Assembly (NCBI GenBank): GCA_903905735.1
Contig: CAIVHU010000071.1
Span: forward strand, 1-51,008
Direction: 5' to 3'
Length of the DNA: 51,008 bases
From: an uncultured beta proteobacterium
Lineage (GTDB): Bacteria; Pseudomonadota; Gammaproteobacteria; Burkholderiales; Burkholderiaceae_C
Under the pieces are notes generated by a model. It worked only from the letters and a program-made list of their open reading frames with translations, was not told the DNA's origin and ran no database searches. A program made the position numbers and the translations under genes. Shown here one piece after another: positions 1 to 9,404 of this stretch; the stretch's first letter is position 1; the number at the start of each line of letters is the position of its first letter.

Positions 1-695
1 GCAGAGGCGGAGACAGGGCCAACACCCATGAGCTGCGCTGCCTGTTTGGCCTGCTCATCTTGCTTGAGGTGCGCTGCAATGCGTTCATCGCACCATTGGA
101 TGTGCTCATCGAGTTCTTTCCATTGGGTTTGAGCACGCTCAATGACCAAGCGGGCAAGGCCTGCAATATCGTTGCTGGCATCTTCGATCACTGCGCTGAG
201 AACCTCACGCAGCACCTTGACCGTCTGCGCAAATACCAAACCAAATTCAGTCAGAAGACCACGGATGCGATTAATGCACGCGGTACGTTCTGTCTTCAAG
301 CCCTCACGCAGCCGATGTACGCTCAGGATGCCTTGTTGTTGCACCGTCTTGATGGCGATGAAATGCATGCTTGGTCGAGATGCAGCTTCGCAAACAGCAG
401 CGGCATCATTGGCATCGTTTTTGCCGCTTTTGCCTTGCATGCGATAGGGCTCTACCAAGTGGGCCGCAATGATGCGTGCGTCGAGTCCCATCGTCGTTAA
501 TTTGCGTGCCCAGTGGTGCGCTCCAGAACAGCCCTCCATCGCAACTAGGCATCGGGGCGGCAATTGTGCACACCAAACAGGAAACTTCTCGCGCGACAAC
601 TGCCTATTGGTCACCAGTTTTCCAGCTGCATCGACAGCGTGAACCTGGATCACATTTTTTGCCAGGTCAACGCCAACTCGTGTAATCTCGCTCAT
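1..695 (-). CDS. IS110-family transposase, 5' part (cut by window edge)
   Basis: The minus strand is open from an ATG at 695-693 to the window edge, about 231 codons. The translation begins MSEITRVGVDLAKNVIQVHA, the N-terminal DEDD (RuvC-like) domain of IS110/IS1111 transposases, including the GVDLAK motif with the first catalytic Asp. It continues with the family's KNDANDAAA block and reaches the first helices of the transposase IS116/IS110/IS902 domain (MGVGPVSA) at the edge. A strong ribosome site (AAGGAG) lies 5-10 nt upstream. The sequence reads most like the IS1111 subgroup, whose bridge-RNA region is expected beyond the 3' end of the gene and therefore outside this window. Full-length relatives have about 320-350 residues, so roughly a third is missing. 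No internal stop is seen, so the copy may be active. Confidence 0.93.
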   Translation of the reverse strand, partial: MSEITRVGVDLAKNVIQVHAVDAAGKLVTNRQLSREKFPVWCAQLPPRCLVAMEGCSGAHHWARKLTTMGLDARIIAAHLVEPYRMQGKSGKNDANDAAAVCEAASRPSMHFIAIKTVQQQGILSVHRLREGLKTERTACINRIRGLLTEFGLVFAQTVKVLREVLSAVIEDASNDIAGLARLVIERAQTQWKELDEHIQWCDERIAAHLKQDEQAKQAAQLMGVGPVSAS

Positions 696-779
696 GGGAC
701 TTCTCCTTATAAAGGTTTCAGATTAACTTCCAAATCCAATCTTGGCACTTGATGCCGTTACCAGGAAGTGAGAAGTCCC
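696..779 (-). repeat. IS110 left-end region with 10-bp inverted repeat over the ribosome site
   Basis: GGGACTTCTC (696-705) and GAGAAGTCCC (770-779) are a perfect 10-bp inverted pair enclosing 64 bp. On the transposase strand the inner copy overlaps the Shine-Dalgarno sequence just before the ATG, and the outer copy probably lies near the element's left end. The outer copy may be the subterminal inverted repeat typical of IS1111-type elements; the true end cannot be fixed without the other end. From about 785 to 1008 I see only AT-richer intergenic DNA with no gene. Confidence 0.5.
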
Positions 780-1008
780 TTCGTATTCATGGTGCAGGAC
801 GCACCACCCCGAATCATGAAATATTGCGCTATGCTTCCACCATGCCGTGTCTTTACATAGCAGGTTGCGGCGTATTTTGTTATGTGCTGTATTTCACGTT
901 AACCGCTTTGTTTTCAAGACTTAAATGCTACGTTTTTCGCTAAACTGGCGCGTGACTTTTGCGTGTCGTTGAACCAGGCATCCGTCTGGAAATTGAGAAA
1001 AATTAGCC

Positions 1009-2556
1009 ATGCGTACCAACCTCCCCGTGACCCAGCAGGAATACCAGTTTCCGGCCCAGGAGACACTGCTCTCCACCACCGACCTTGAGAGCCACATCAC
1101 TTACGCCAACGCAGCCTTCGTGCGCACCAGCGGGTACGCCGCGCACGAGTTGCTTGGTCAGCCACACAACCTGGTGCGCCACCCGGACATGCCGGTGGAG
1201 GCGTTCAAGGACATGTGGCAAACGCTCAAAGACGGCCAAAGCTGGCGGGCAGTGGTCAAAAACCGCCGCCAAAACGGCGACCATTACTGGGTCTGCGCCA
1301 ATGCCGCCCCGATGCGACGCAACGGCGCGCTCACCGGTTACCTGTCGGTGCGCACCCACCCGCAGCGCAGCGAGATCGAGGCGGCCACACAGCTCTACGC
1401 ACGCTTCAAGGCAGGCAAAGCCAGCGGACTGGCGTTTCACCGGGGGCTGGTGGTTCGCACTGGTCTGATGCGCTGGACCAGCGCGCTGCAGTTGCTGCCC
1501 GCCGCCTGGCGTGTGCGCTTGCCCCTGCTGGGCGTGGGCGTGGTCACCGGCGCGGCGCTGGCCGCCTCAGGAATGGGGCTCACGGCCCTGCTGGTCACCG
1601 GAGCCGCTCTGACGGGTAGCCTGCTGCTGGCCAATGGCTTCATCGAGTCTCAGATCACCTCGCCGCTCAAACACGTCAAGGCGGCTGCCCAGCAGGTAGC
1701 CACAGGCGAATCAGCCACCGACCTGAACCTCAACCGCGTGGACGACGTGGGCCTGATAGCCCGCGCTATCTACCAGGCCGGGCTTAACCTGCAGTCCCTG
1801 GTGGCAGACGTGCAGGAGCAGGCTACCGGCGTACAACTGGCCAGTCAGGAGATTTCTGCTGCCGTCAACGATTTGTCCAACCGCACCGAGCACGCCGCCT
1901 CCAACCTGGAAGAAACCGCTGCCGCCATGGAGCAGCAAACCGCATCCGTCAAGCAAAACTCCGACACCGCCCACCACGCCAGCGAATTGGCGCACGAAGC
2001 CACCGAAGTGGCAGCCAAGGGCGGCTCGGACATGGCCAATGTGGAAGCCACCATGGCGCAGATCACCGCATCCAGCCGCAAGATTGCCGACATCATCAGC
2101 GTGATTGACGGCATTGCCTTCCAGACCAACATCCTGGCCCTGAACGCGGCGGTAGAGGCCGCCCGCGCGGGCGAGCAAGGCCGCGGTTTTGCGGTGGTGG
2201 CTTCCGAGGTGCGATCACTGGCCGGGCGCTCGGCCTCTGCGGCCAAAGAGATCAAGACACTGATCGACGACTCCGTGTCCAAGGTGGAGAGCGGCACAAG
2301 ACTCGTAGCCCATGCGGGCCAGACCATGAACGACGTGGTGACCCAGGTCAACCGCGTGAACGATCTGATGCGCGAGATCACCATCGCCTCCAAAGAGCAG
2401 TCGCTGGGTATTTCGCAGGTGGCGCAGGCGGTGGCCCAACTCGACCAGATGACGCAGCAGAACGCCGCCATGGTCGAGGAGAGCAGCGCTGCCGCCATCA
2501 GCATGGGCGACCAGGCCATCCACTTGGTGGAAGCGGTGAACGTGTTTTCTTCCTGA
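1009..2556 (+). CDS. PAS-containing methyl-accepting chemotaxis protein (Aer-like)
   Basis: A 515-residue chemoreceptor. Residues about 10-120 form a PAS domain of the Aer type ([20 protein letters not shown], then [10 protein letters not shown]), which in Aer binds FAD and senses redox or oxygen. Residues about 165-210 are a hydrophobic hairpin that anchors the protein without a periplasmic domain. A HAMP-like segment follows, then the cytoplasmic signalling helix with the MCP hairpin signature [19 protein letters not shown]. There is no C-terminal CheR-binding pentapeptide (it ends VNVFSS), unlike the receptor at 3510-5162. It should signal through CheA/CheW, as an energy or redox taxis receptor. 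The ligand is inferred from the PAS type; conserved FAD contacts were not checked. It stands alone, 36 bp before arginase. Confidence 0.93.
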   Translation: MRTNLPVTQQEYQFPAQETLLSTTDLESHITYANAAFVRTSGYAAHELLGQPHNLVRHPDMPVEAFKDMWQTLKDGQSWRAVVKNRRQNGDHYWVCANAAPMRRNGALTGYLSVRTHPQRSEIEAATQLYARFKAGKASGLAFHRGLVVRTGLMRWTSALQLLPAAWRVRLPLLGVGVVTGAALAASGMGLTALLVTGAALTGSLLLANGFIESQITSPLKHVKAAAQQVATGESATDLNLNRVDDVGLIARAIYQAGLNLQSLVADVQEQATGVQLASQEISAAVNDLSNRTEHAASNLEETAAAMEQQTASVKQNSDTAHHASELAHEATEVAAKGGSDMANVEATMAQITASSRKIADIISVIDGIAFQTNILALNAAVEAARAGEQGRGFAVVASEVRSLAGRSASAAKEIKTLIDDSVSKVESGTRLVAHAGQTMNDVVTQVNRVNDLMREITIASKEQSLGISQVAQAVAQLDQMTQQNAAMVEESSAAAISMGDQAIHLVEAVNVFSS

Positions 2557-2592
2557 GTCCGCGTTGCGGTACTCGCGTTACAGTGCGCTCCC

Positions 2593-3513
2593 ATGAACCC
2601 TAATATTTCGCTCATCGGCGCGCCGACCGACATTGGCGCGGGTAGCCGCGGTGCCAGCATGGGCCCCGAGGCCCTGCGTGTGGCCAACATCATCCCGGTG
2701 CTGCAAAGCCATGGGCTGGAGGTGATCGACCGGGGCAACCTGAGTGGACCGGCCAACCCGTGGCTTCCCCCGGTGGACGGTTACCGGCATCTGCCCGAAG
2801 TCGTCACCTGGAACCAGGCGGTACATGACGCGGTGTATGCCGAATTGCAGTTGGAACGTTTGCCGATCCTGCTCGGTGGCGACCACTGTCTGGGCCTGGG
2901 CTCGATCAGCGCCGTGGCGCGGCATTGCCGTGAGTCCGGCAAAAAGCTGCGCGTGTTATGGCTGGATGCCCACGCCGACTTCAACACCAGCGCGCTCACG
3001 CCAAGTGGCAACGTCCACGGCATGCCGGTGGCGTGCCTGTGCGGTTATGGTCCCGACGCACTCACCCATATCGGTGGCCAGGTGCCTGCCATCAACCCGA
3101 AATGGGTGCGCCAGATTGGCATTCGCAGCGTGGATGAGGGTGAAAAACGACTCGTGCATCAGGCCGGGCTAGACGTGTTTGACATGCGCTACATCGACGA
3201 GATGGGCATGCGCGCTGCCATGGAAATGGCGCTGGCACTAGTAGATGCCAACACCCACCTGCATGTGAGTTTTGACGTGGACTTTCTTGACCCCGACATT
3301 GCACCGGGCGTAGGCACGACGGTGCGCGGCGGCCCGACTTACCGCGAGGCACAGTTGTGCATGGAGATGATTGCCGACACCGGCCGGCTCGGTTCACTGG
3401 ACGTGATGGAACTCAACCCGGCCTTTGACGAGCGCAACCGCACCGCCGAGGTGGCGGTGGATTTGATCGAATCGCTGTTTGGCAAGAGCACGCTGATGCG
3501 CAAGCCTGCCTAG
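2593..3513 (+). CDS. rocF: Arginase
   Basis: A 306-residue ureohydrolase of normal arginase length. It opens with the family's [20 protein letters not shown] segment and carries the binuclear manganese ligands: [10 protein letters not shown] near residue 96, the DAHADFNT block near residue 123, and [17 protein letters not shown] near residue 231. Family knowledge: it hydrolyses arginine to ornithine and urea in the cytoplasm. The [12 protein letters not shown] segment and the ending favour arginase over agmatinase or formimidoylglutamase, though substrate is not proven. Its last four bases overlap the 3' end of the converging chemoreceptor gene, so no separate terminator fits between them. 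The nearby proline catabolism gene putA suits arginine/ornithine use, but they are not in one operon. Confidence 0.92.
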   Translation: MNPNISLIGAPTDIGAGSRGASMGPEALRVANIIPVLQSHGLEVIDRGNLSGPANPWLPPVDGYRHLPEVVTWNQAVHDAVYAELQLERLPILLGGDHCLGLGSISAVARHCRESGKKLRVLWLDAHADFNTSALTPSGNVHGMPVACLCGYGPDALTHIGGQVPAINPKWVRQIGIRSVDEGEKRLVHQAGLDVFDMRYIDEMGMRAAMEMALALVDANTHLHVSFDVDFLDPDIAPGVGTTVRGGPTYREAQLCMEMIADTGRLGSLDVMELNPAFDERNRTAEVAVDLIESLFGKSTLMRKPA

Positions 3514-5162
3514 AAGGTCTCCCATTCGTCATCCGGCGTAGCGGTGGAGGATGCAGGTGGCGCACTGGCGGGCTTGGCGGCCGCTTGGGGGGTTGGGCTG
3601 GCGTGGCTGATTTGGGGTGCGCGGGGTTTCACTGCAGCGGGTTTGGTCGCCGTTGCCAGCTTGGGCCGGGATGCCGGTGCGGGCATGGGTTTGGGCGGGA
3701 CTCGCCGAGGTGCGGCCGCCATGGGGACAGCGCGCGGGGCAGAGCCCTTTTCGCTGGCTTTGAATACCGCCACCGTCTGTACCAAATCCTGCGCCTGGGA
3801 GCGCAGGCTGCCCGCAGCAGCAGCCATTTGCTCCACCAGCGCGGCGTTTTGCTGGGTGGCCTGGTCCATCTGCATAACGGCTTCGCGCACATCGGCCACG
3901 CCGGTGGCCTGTTCGTTGCTGGCGGCGCTGATCTCGCCCATGATGTCAGTCACGCGGCGAATCGACCCGACCACCTCGGTCATGGTGGTGCCAGCCTGAT
4001 CGACCAGCGTACTGCCCAGCTCGACCCGTTCCACGCTGGTGTTGATCAGCGTCTTGATCTCTTTGGCAGCCTCCGCGCTGCGCCCTGCAAGGGAGCGAAC
4101 TTCGCTGGCCACCACGGCAAAACCCCGACCCTGCTCGCCCGCGCGGGCCGCTTCCACCGCAGCGTTCAGCGCCAAAATATTGGTTTGGAAGGCGATGCCG
4201 TCGATCACGCTGATGATGTCGCTGATCTTGCGGCTGGCCTCGTTGATGCCGCGCATGGTATCGACCACCTGGCTGACCACTGCGCCGCCTTGGGCCGCCA
4301 CGGTGCTGGCGTTCATGGCCAGCTGATTGGCCTGGCGCGCGTTTTCCGCTGACTGTGTGACCATCTGCGTCAGGTGCTCCATGCTGCTGGCGGTGCGCTG
4401 CAGGTTGCTGGCCGTTTGTTCGGTACGGTCGCTCAGGTCCTGGTTGCCACTGGCGATTTCTGCGGCGGCCAGCTCAATGCCGCTGGAGCCGGTGCGCACG
4501 GCGGACACCGCGCTGTCCATGCGCTCCAGCGTGGTTTTGAGCGCCTGGCTGGACGGCGTCTGTGTCACCACTTGGGAGACATTGAGCAAAATGCCGTCAG
4601 CCTGGTTCACGCGCGACACCAGCAGACCCAGCTCTTCACCGGCCTGTGCCGCTTTGGCCATGCCCAGTACCAGCACAATCTCGACACCCGACTGCACCAC
4701 CACGTACAGCGCGTGCAGCAGGATGATCATGAAATTGGGCTCAGACAGGCAGTACAGCCCGTAGCCTGCGGCCTGAAGCCGGTCAAACACCACGTGGTGC
4801 ACGGCGTACATGGCGGCACCAAAAACGATGATCCGCCAGTCGCGATAGACCAGCAGCAGCGCCAGCGTGACAAACACGCCAAAGTGAAACTCCACCATGC
4901 CCTGTGCCAGCTGGATATGCAGCACCACCAGACCGATCAGCACAAAGGTCAGCACATATTTGCTCAAGGTGGTGCCCTTGGCAGTGGCAAATACCACTCC
5001 GGCCAGCAGGACAAAAATGGCCGTGCCGCCCACCGCCAGCGTGGTGTCGATGAACTGGGAGCCCAAAATCAGCGCCGCCACCGCGCTGATGGCGATGGCC
5101 GCCAGAAGGATCTTGTCGCCAAAAATGGCGTTTTGCCGGGCTTCTGAACTTATGGAACTCAT
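3510..5162 (-). CDS. Methyl-accepting chemotaxis protein with multi-TM sensor and EWETF tail
   Basis: A 550-residue receptor. Residues about 15-175 form six or so closely packed hydrophobic segments with hardly any periplasmic loop, so it probably senses something within the membrane, such as redox or membrane state. Residues about 220-455 are the MCP signalling domain with [19 protein letters not shown]. Residues about 465-545 are a flexible alanine/proline-rich linker ending in EWETF, which matches the xWxxF pentapeptide that tethers CheR and CheB in full-length receptors. It can therefore probably recruit its own adaptation enzymes, and possibly help tail-less receptors such as the one at 1009-2556. 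The ATG at 5162 follows a clear AGGAGA site. Confidence 0.93.
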   Translation of the reverse strand: MSSISSEARQNAIFGDKILLAAIAISAVAALILGSQFIDTTLAVGGTAIFVLLAGVVFATAKGTTLSKYVLTFVLIGLVVLHIQLAQGMVEFHFGVFVTLALLLVYRDWRIIVFGAAMYAVHHVVFDRLQAAGYGLYCLSEPNFMIILLHALYVVVQSGVEIVLVLGMAKAAQAGEELGLLVSRVNQADGILLNVSQVVTQTPSSQALKTTLERMDSAVSAVRTGSSGIELAAAEIASGNQDLSDRTEQTASNLQRTASSMEHLTQMVTQSAENARQANQLAMNASTVAAQGGAVVSQVVDTMRGINEASRKISDIISVIDGIAFQTNILALNAAVEAARAGEQGRGFAVVASEVRSLAGRSAEAAKEIKTLINTSVERVELGSTLVDQAGTTMTEVVGSIRRVTDIMGEISAASNEQATGVADVREAVMQMDQATQQNAALVEQMAAAAGSLRSQAQDLVQTVAVFKASEKGSAPRAVPMAAAPRRVPPKPMPAPASRPKLATATKPAAVKPRAPQISHASPTPQAAAKPASAPPASSTATPDDEWETF

Positions 5163-5384
5163 CAGTGTCTCCTGAAATAATCGGGACCGTCATTTGCGGC
5201 CTGCTTTTCCGGAGGACTATGCCACAGATTGATCTGGGTCACTATGACAATGAGCCGCCACGCTGACGGGGCCAGGCGGCCCAAGAGATGAACCCAGGCC
5301 TGCCACCAGCGCGATTTTTTACAATCAGCACCGCCACTGCCAAAGCGCTGTCGCAGTCCCACCAACACTTTCACAGGTCGCTTC

Positions 5385-6215
5385 ATGATCCTTCATCGTT
5401 CTCTGATAGCCACAGCACTGCTTCTGCTCGGGACAACAGCACTGGCGGCCGAGCCTGCGGGCCTGTCCGCGCAAGGTCTGTCGGACTATCGGGTCTTTCA
5501 GGCTGCCGCTACGCACCGGGCCTTTGCCATCGCACCCGGTGGTGCCTGGGGCTGGAGCGCCGACACCGAATCACCCGAACTGGCACTGGAAAAAGCCCTG
5601 GGGGCCTGTCAAGACGCTACACCACAGAAATGCGTGGCCTATCAGGTGGACCAGCAAATCGTATTTGATACCAAAGCCTGGCCCTTGCTTTGGGGGCCTT
5701 ACGCCAACGCTGCTGTGGCGGCCAAGGCATCGGCGGGAACTTTGCCCGGGCAACGCCTGCCCAACCTGGCTTACCACGACCCGCAAGGCCGTGCGGCCAA
5801 ACTCAGTGACTTGAAGGGCAAGGTCGTCGTGGTGCATGTGTGGGGCAGCTGGTGCCCGCCCTGCCGACTGGAAATGCCGGAGCTGAACCAGCTGGCCAAG
5901 TCGCTGGCAGACCGCAAGGATATGGCCTTTGTGCTGCTCCAGACGCGTGAGCCGCTGGACAAGGCGCAGCGCTGGGCACAAGGTCAGCAGATCAGCCTGA
6001 CGCTGTCTGACTCAGGCACGCGCAGTTCAACGGATACGCACCTGACTTTGGCAGATGGCTCCACAGTGCCTGACCGCGAAATAGCCCACAACTTCCCCAG
6101 CAGTTACGTGCTGGACAAACGTGGGCTCGTGGTGTTTGCCCAATCCGGGCCGGTGACGGACTGGCCGCTGTATGAGCCATTCATCCGCGATGTGCTGAAG
6201 CGCTCCGGCAAATAG
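5385..6215 (+). CDS. Secreted TlpA-like thioredoxin-fold protein
   Basis: A 276-residue exported protein. Residues 1-22 are a signal peptide (LLLGTTALAAEP). Residues about 30-105 are a small region with alternating Gly/Ala and two Cys that resembles a DUF4189-like module (AIAPGGAWGWSADTES); that assignment is tentative. Residues about 125-270 are a TlpA/ResA-like thioredoxin domain with the redox site WCPPC inside VWGSWCPPCRLEMPEL. Members reduce or shuttle disulfides in the periplasm, often of apocytochromes. It converges on the octaheme cytochrome operon with a 10-bp gap, so a role in maturing or servicing multiheme cytochromes is an attractive inference but not shown. Confidence 0.85.
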   Translation: MILHRSLIATALLLLGTTALAAEPAGLSAQGLSDYRVFQAAATHRAFAIAPGGAWGWSADTESPELALEKALGACQDATPQKCVAYQVDQQIVFDTKAWPLLWGPYANAAVAAKASAGTLPGQRLPNLAYHDPQGRAAKLSDLKGKVVVVHVWGSWCPPCRLEMPELNQLAKSLADRKDMAFVLLQTREPLDKAQRWAQGQQISLTLSDSGTRSSTDTHLTLADGSTVPDREIAHNFPSSYVLDKRGLVVFAQSGPVTDWPLYEPFIRDVLKRSGK

Positions 6216-6225
6216 CGCGCCAGCC

Positions 6226-6867
6226 TCAAGCTTTTCGGGCGGTGGTGGTTGCCGGCTCTTCGTCAGCGTCTTCCCAACCGGTCACCATCGCCTTGATGTG
6301 GGCCAGAATGGTGTGGCCGGTGGTCGCCAGATAGATGTGCACGACGACAAACACCAGCATCATGAAGGCCCCGGCGGTATGCGCCCAGGCGACCTGCTCG
6401 ATGTTCAGAAAGCGGTCCCAGCCCAACTGTTTCCAATACGCGAAAAACAGATACAGGATGCCTGAGCCCCACACCAGCGGCGACACCATGGCCAGCAGAG
6501 CCACATAGGCCAGACGCTGCAGCGGGTTGTGCTTTTTGGTCACTGTCTTGGCAAACGGGTGCGGCGCATTGACAAAAATACCGTAGGCGTAATAGATCGC
6601 CATGGCCAGCACCTTGTTGAGCGTCGGGATGTACTGCCTCCATTCACCGGTGGTGAACTGCCAGAAGATGGTGAACGCCCACAGCATCAGCAAGGCCCAG
6701 GCGGTGTAGGTGTGGTACGTGACCGCCTGCTTGAAGCCGAAGTTGTGGTACACGCCATGAATCTCAAACCCGGTGATCAGCATGAAGATCACCATCACGG
6801 CTTGCGACCAGTGCCAGAAGCGTTCGTAGCGTTTGTAAAGGTAAATGCGGTTGCCAGTGCTGCTCAT
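6226..6867 (-). CDS. Cytochrome b (thiosulfate reductase / hydrogenase cyt b type)
   Basis: A 213-residue integral membrane protein starting MSSTGNRIYLYKRYERFWHW; a longer upstream reading would overlap the cytochrome c gene and is rejected. Four main hydrophobic helices are visible, with histidines placed as in the cytochrome b561/PhsC/HyaC family (FWHWSQ in helix 1, GFEIHG at its end, WAHTAGAF and VVVHIYLATTGHT in the last helices). It should bind two b hemes and pass electrons between the quinone pool and a periplasmic cytochrome. It starts 5 bp after the octaheme cytochrome stop, so the two are surely co-transcribed and the cytochrome is its probable redox partner. Confidence 0.9.
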   Translation of the reverse strand: MSSTGNRIYLYKRYERFWHWSQAVMVIFMLITGFEIHGVYHNFGFKQAVTYHTYTAWALLMLWAFTIFWQFTTGEWRQYIPTLNKVLAMAIYYAYGIFVNAPHPFAKTVTKKHNPLQRLAYVALLAMVSPLVWGSGILYLFFAYWKQLGWDRFLNIEQVAWAHTAGAFMMLVFVVVHIYLATTGHTILAHIKAMVTGWEDADEEPATTTARKA

Positions 6868-6872
6868 GATGT

Positions 6873-8608
6873 TTAACCCTTGCGCTTGAGATTTGAATAG
6901 ACACGGGCGCCAGCGTGAATCAGCACGCCCAGCAGGCTCAACAAGGTGATGGTCCAGCCAAACAGGTCGATCCAGCGGTTGCTGTCGCGACCTGGCATGT
7001 AGATGCCGGTGATGCCGTCGAGGCGCCCGTTCTTGGCGTGGCACTGTGCGCAGTGCACAGCATCGGCCTTGGGAGCCACCATGTGGGCAATCGGCCAACT
7101 CATCTCAGTGCTGACGAAACCGTATTTGCCGCTATAAGGCAGGCCGGCGGTTTTCATGCCGGTTTCGATCGCCTTGGGCCAGTTGTAGTTGACCCACAGG
7201 GCGGTTTTGTCCTCCGGCTCGCCCGCCGTGTGTACCACCAGCAGGTAGTTGTTGACGGTGTCGTAAGCCTGTTTGCCGCGATGGATCTTGAACGGCCAGA
7301 TGCGCGCATCCGGGTCGCCAGGCTTGCCATCCGGATGGTTGATCTCTACCACCTTGGTTGGGTCAATCTTGTCGCCATTGGTCAGATAGGAAAAGTGCCC
7401 GTTGGACCAGCGGTATTCCGGGGTCAGATAAGAGTCCCAGACAAAAGTGCCTTTTTTGGAGTCAAACGCGCGGTGACCGGCGCTGTCCTTGACGGCCAGC
7501 GGCTTGCCATCCGGTCCCATGGTGGTGGCGGTGGACCAGTCCCAGGACTTCTCGGTGGCGACACCGTCACGCGCAATCAACGGGATGTGACAAGTCTCGC
7601 AGGCCAGCACATCGGTGTGGGCGTTGAGCTGCTCGGCCTGGAGGAAGTTCTGCTTGTGCGGCTTGTCGCTGTGGCACGACTGGCAGGCCTCGGGGGCTGC
7701 ATCTTTCTTGCCGCGGATATGCGCCGGGCCAGTCTCGCCAGCAGGCAGGTTGTAGCGGCTGCCCGCCACTTCGTGCGCCTGGGTTTTGTGGCAGGTGACG
7801 CAGGAGAAGTTCAAGCCCTTGGCATCCATGTGCACGTCAAGGTACTTGCTGGGCTTCTTCAGGCTGCTGTCGAGGTCGCCGTGTTTGGTGCCGTCACCAC
7901 CTGCACCGAAAAAGTGGCATGACCCGCAGTTGCTGCGTGTGGGCATGGCCACACTTTGCGCCGCCTTGGCCAGATCAACAGGCTCGACAAACTTGCCAGA
8001 GCCGCGCGGAAACTCCCTGCGCTCATAGATCGGGTGCCCCGCATCGCCATCGAGCTTGCGGTAGGTGCCGGTGCTTTCGTGGCACACCAGGCAGTCGACA
8101 TTCTCTTCAACCTTGAAGTCAAATGAATTGTCCTTCCAGCCGTAACCTGCATGGCAGGCCATGCAGTCATTCTCATTGGAGATGGTGGTGGTGCAGTAGT
8201 TGTTGATGATGTTGCGCTTGCCCAGCTTTTTGCCGGTCACCGGGTCGGTGTAGCTCCAGGTCCAGTGCTTGGTGTGCTGCACCTGCTTCGCCGCCTCGGT
8301 GTGGCAACTCAGGCAGGCCTTGGTCACCTCAGGGCCGGAAGTGAACTTTTTCTGCAGTTCCTTGAATTTGCTGTGGTCGGCCGTGGTGGTGCTTGCCTTA
8401 TGCACCGGCAACATGCTGGAGGCATCCACCGCTGTGGCACTGGCCGGTGCTTTGGCCGCGCTGGCAGGCAAGGCGGTGGAACTGGCGGGTGTTGCAGCGG
8501 CGGCCGGGGCATCGGCTGCACGCGCCGGTGTCAGGCTCCACAGTCCTCCCCACGTCAAAGCCGCGCTCAGCAGGCTCAGGACCAACAATGTTCTTTTTTC
8601 GTCTTCAT
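6873..8608 (-). CDS. Octaheme c-type cytochrome, tetrathionate-reductase family, with start in a shifted frame
   Basis: About 578 residues with exactly eight CxxCH motifs (CLSCH, CMACH, CLVCH, CGSCH, CVTCH, CQSCH, CETCH, CAQCH), as in the octaheme tetrathionate reductase (OTR) family. A C-terminal hydrophobic helix (WIDLFGWTITLLSLLGVLIH) anchors it, fitting the cytochrome b encoded just after it. OTR enzymes are periplasmic and reduce tetrathionate, nitrite and hydroxylamine in vitro; the physiological substrate is unknown. Start problem: the main frame opens only at a TTG (8627) with no ribosome site. The ATG at 8608-8606 has AAGGA six bases upstream and reads MKTKK, but leaves the main frame after AAAAAA (8594-8599). 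One more A would give an ideal signal peptide, MKTKKRTLLVLSLLSAALTW. This is either a sequencing/indel event or frameshifting. Confidence 0.85.
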
Positions 8609-8630
8609 GGCAAATCCTTGGCGGCAAAAA

Positions 8631-9179
8631 TCAGCAACCACCGGCTGCAGCGGCACCGCTGCCACCTCCGCCACCGTCCATCTTCGGAACGATCAGCGCG
8701 GGTGCGGGCTTGCTTGGGTCCATGATCAAAAAGCTCTTTTGATCCACCACCACCTGCTCCATGATGGCACCCACCTCAGAGCCAAACAGCTTGGCAATCA
8801 GCCCGGCGTTGAGGATGCCGATGTACACCTTGCCGTCGTTCTTCTTATAGACAGAAATCTTGCACGGCATCAGCAGGGAGAGAAAACGCACTTTGTCCAT
8901 CTTCAGGATCGGGCCGGAATACTTGGTGCTGCACGCCTCAATGAGAAGCACTGGCAGCACATTGCCACCCTCGGCTTCGACCGGCTTGGCTGGATTGCGC
9001 AAGCCCGAGATCGACCAGCCATTGCCAGCCGCCTGAATATTTTGCTGTATGCGAGCAGTGGTTTCTTCAACCGAGAAAGGACTGGGAATTTCCGAAAACA
9101 TCATGCTGCCCGCCAACTGCCAGACCAAACCGGCTGTCAGCACTACCCCCGCGACAATGCCGCCAATCACTTTAAACAT
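8631..9179 (-). CDS. DUF302-domain membrane-anchored protein, first gene of the cytochrome operon
   Basis: A 182-residue protein read from MFKVIGG, which has GGAG six bases upstream; the longer reading from 9230 lacks this. Residues about 3-22 are one hydrophobic anchor (GGIVAGVVLTAGLVW). Residues about 35-165 match the DUF302 fold, whose function is unknown though it often appears near sulfur, thioredoxin or cytochrome genes. It includes two isolated Cys (IEACSTKY and LMPCKISVY) typical of these sequences. The end is unusual: a run of glycines and alanines finishing in GGC. It is 22 bp before the octaheme cytochrome start and is the first gene after the FNR-type promoter, so it probably serves the same respiratory system. 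Confidence 0.8.
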   Translation of the reverse strand: MFKVIGGIVAGVVLTAGLVWQLAGSMMFSEIPSPFSVEETTARIQQNIQAAGNGWSISGLRNPAKPVEAEGGNVLPVLLIEACSTKYSGPILKMDKVRFLSLLMPCKISVYKKNDGKVYIGILNAGLIAKLFGSEVGAIMEQVVVDQKSFLIMDPSKPAPALIVPKMDGGGGGSGAAAAGGC

Positions 9180-9262
9180 GTGTGTCTCCGTCCAGAACCT
9201 GTTGGGAATGTCGGTGCGCTCGCACACCAACTTATTTATCTATAAGCATAAACTTATTTAGA

Positions 9263-9310
9263 GAAATTGATTCTAGGGAAAACACCCCCGTCAGTATTGA
9301 CGTATGTCAA
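9263..9310 (-). promoter_or_regulatory. FNR/DNR-type anaerobic promoter of the DUF302-octaheme-cyt b operon
   Basis: TTGACGTATGTCAA (9297-9310) is a perfect TTGAC-N4-GTCAA palindrome, a close match to the FNR/Anr/DNR consensus TTGAT-N4-ATCAA. On the minus strand a -10 hexamer TAGAAT lies at 9275-9270, giving a start near 9263. The palindrome centre then falls at about -40.5, almost exactly the -41.5 of class II FNR-activated promoters. The coding start at 9179 is 84 nt further. Seen: palindrome, -10 and spacing. Inferred: activation without oxygen. Confidence 0.72.
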
Positions 9311-9404
9311 GCCGCTCGGGGAGTTTTAGTGCAGCAGAAGGTCTGCAGCAGCCAGGCGCACCCGCTGCCGAGTACCCCAAGAACTGCGCTGGGTGGCGTG
9401 CGGA

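Noticed and set aside
942..970. Sigma-28 (flagellar) promoter before the chemoreceptor at 1009
   Set aside because: TAAA is present at about the right place but no GCCGATAA-like -10 follows at the needed spacing.
4374..5147. Long open frame (257 codons) on the plus strand
   Set aside because: It lies antisense to the chemoreceptor, has His/Gln-rich unlike-protein composition and no ribosome site; high GC keeps such frames open.
8151..9245. 364-codon plus-strand open frame across the cytochrome operon
   Set aside because: It runs antisense to the DUF302 and octaheme genes, whose CxxCH motifs and signals are clear.
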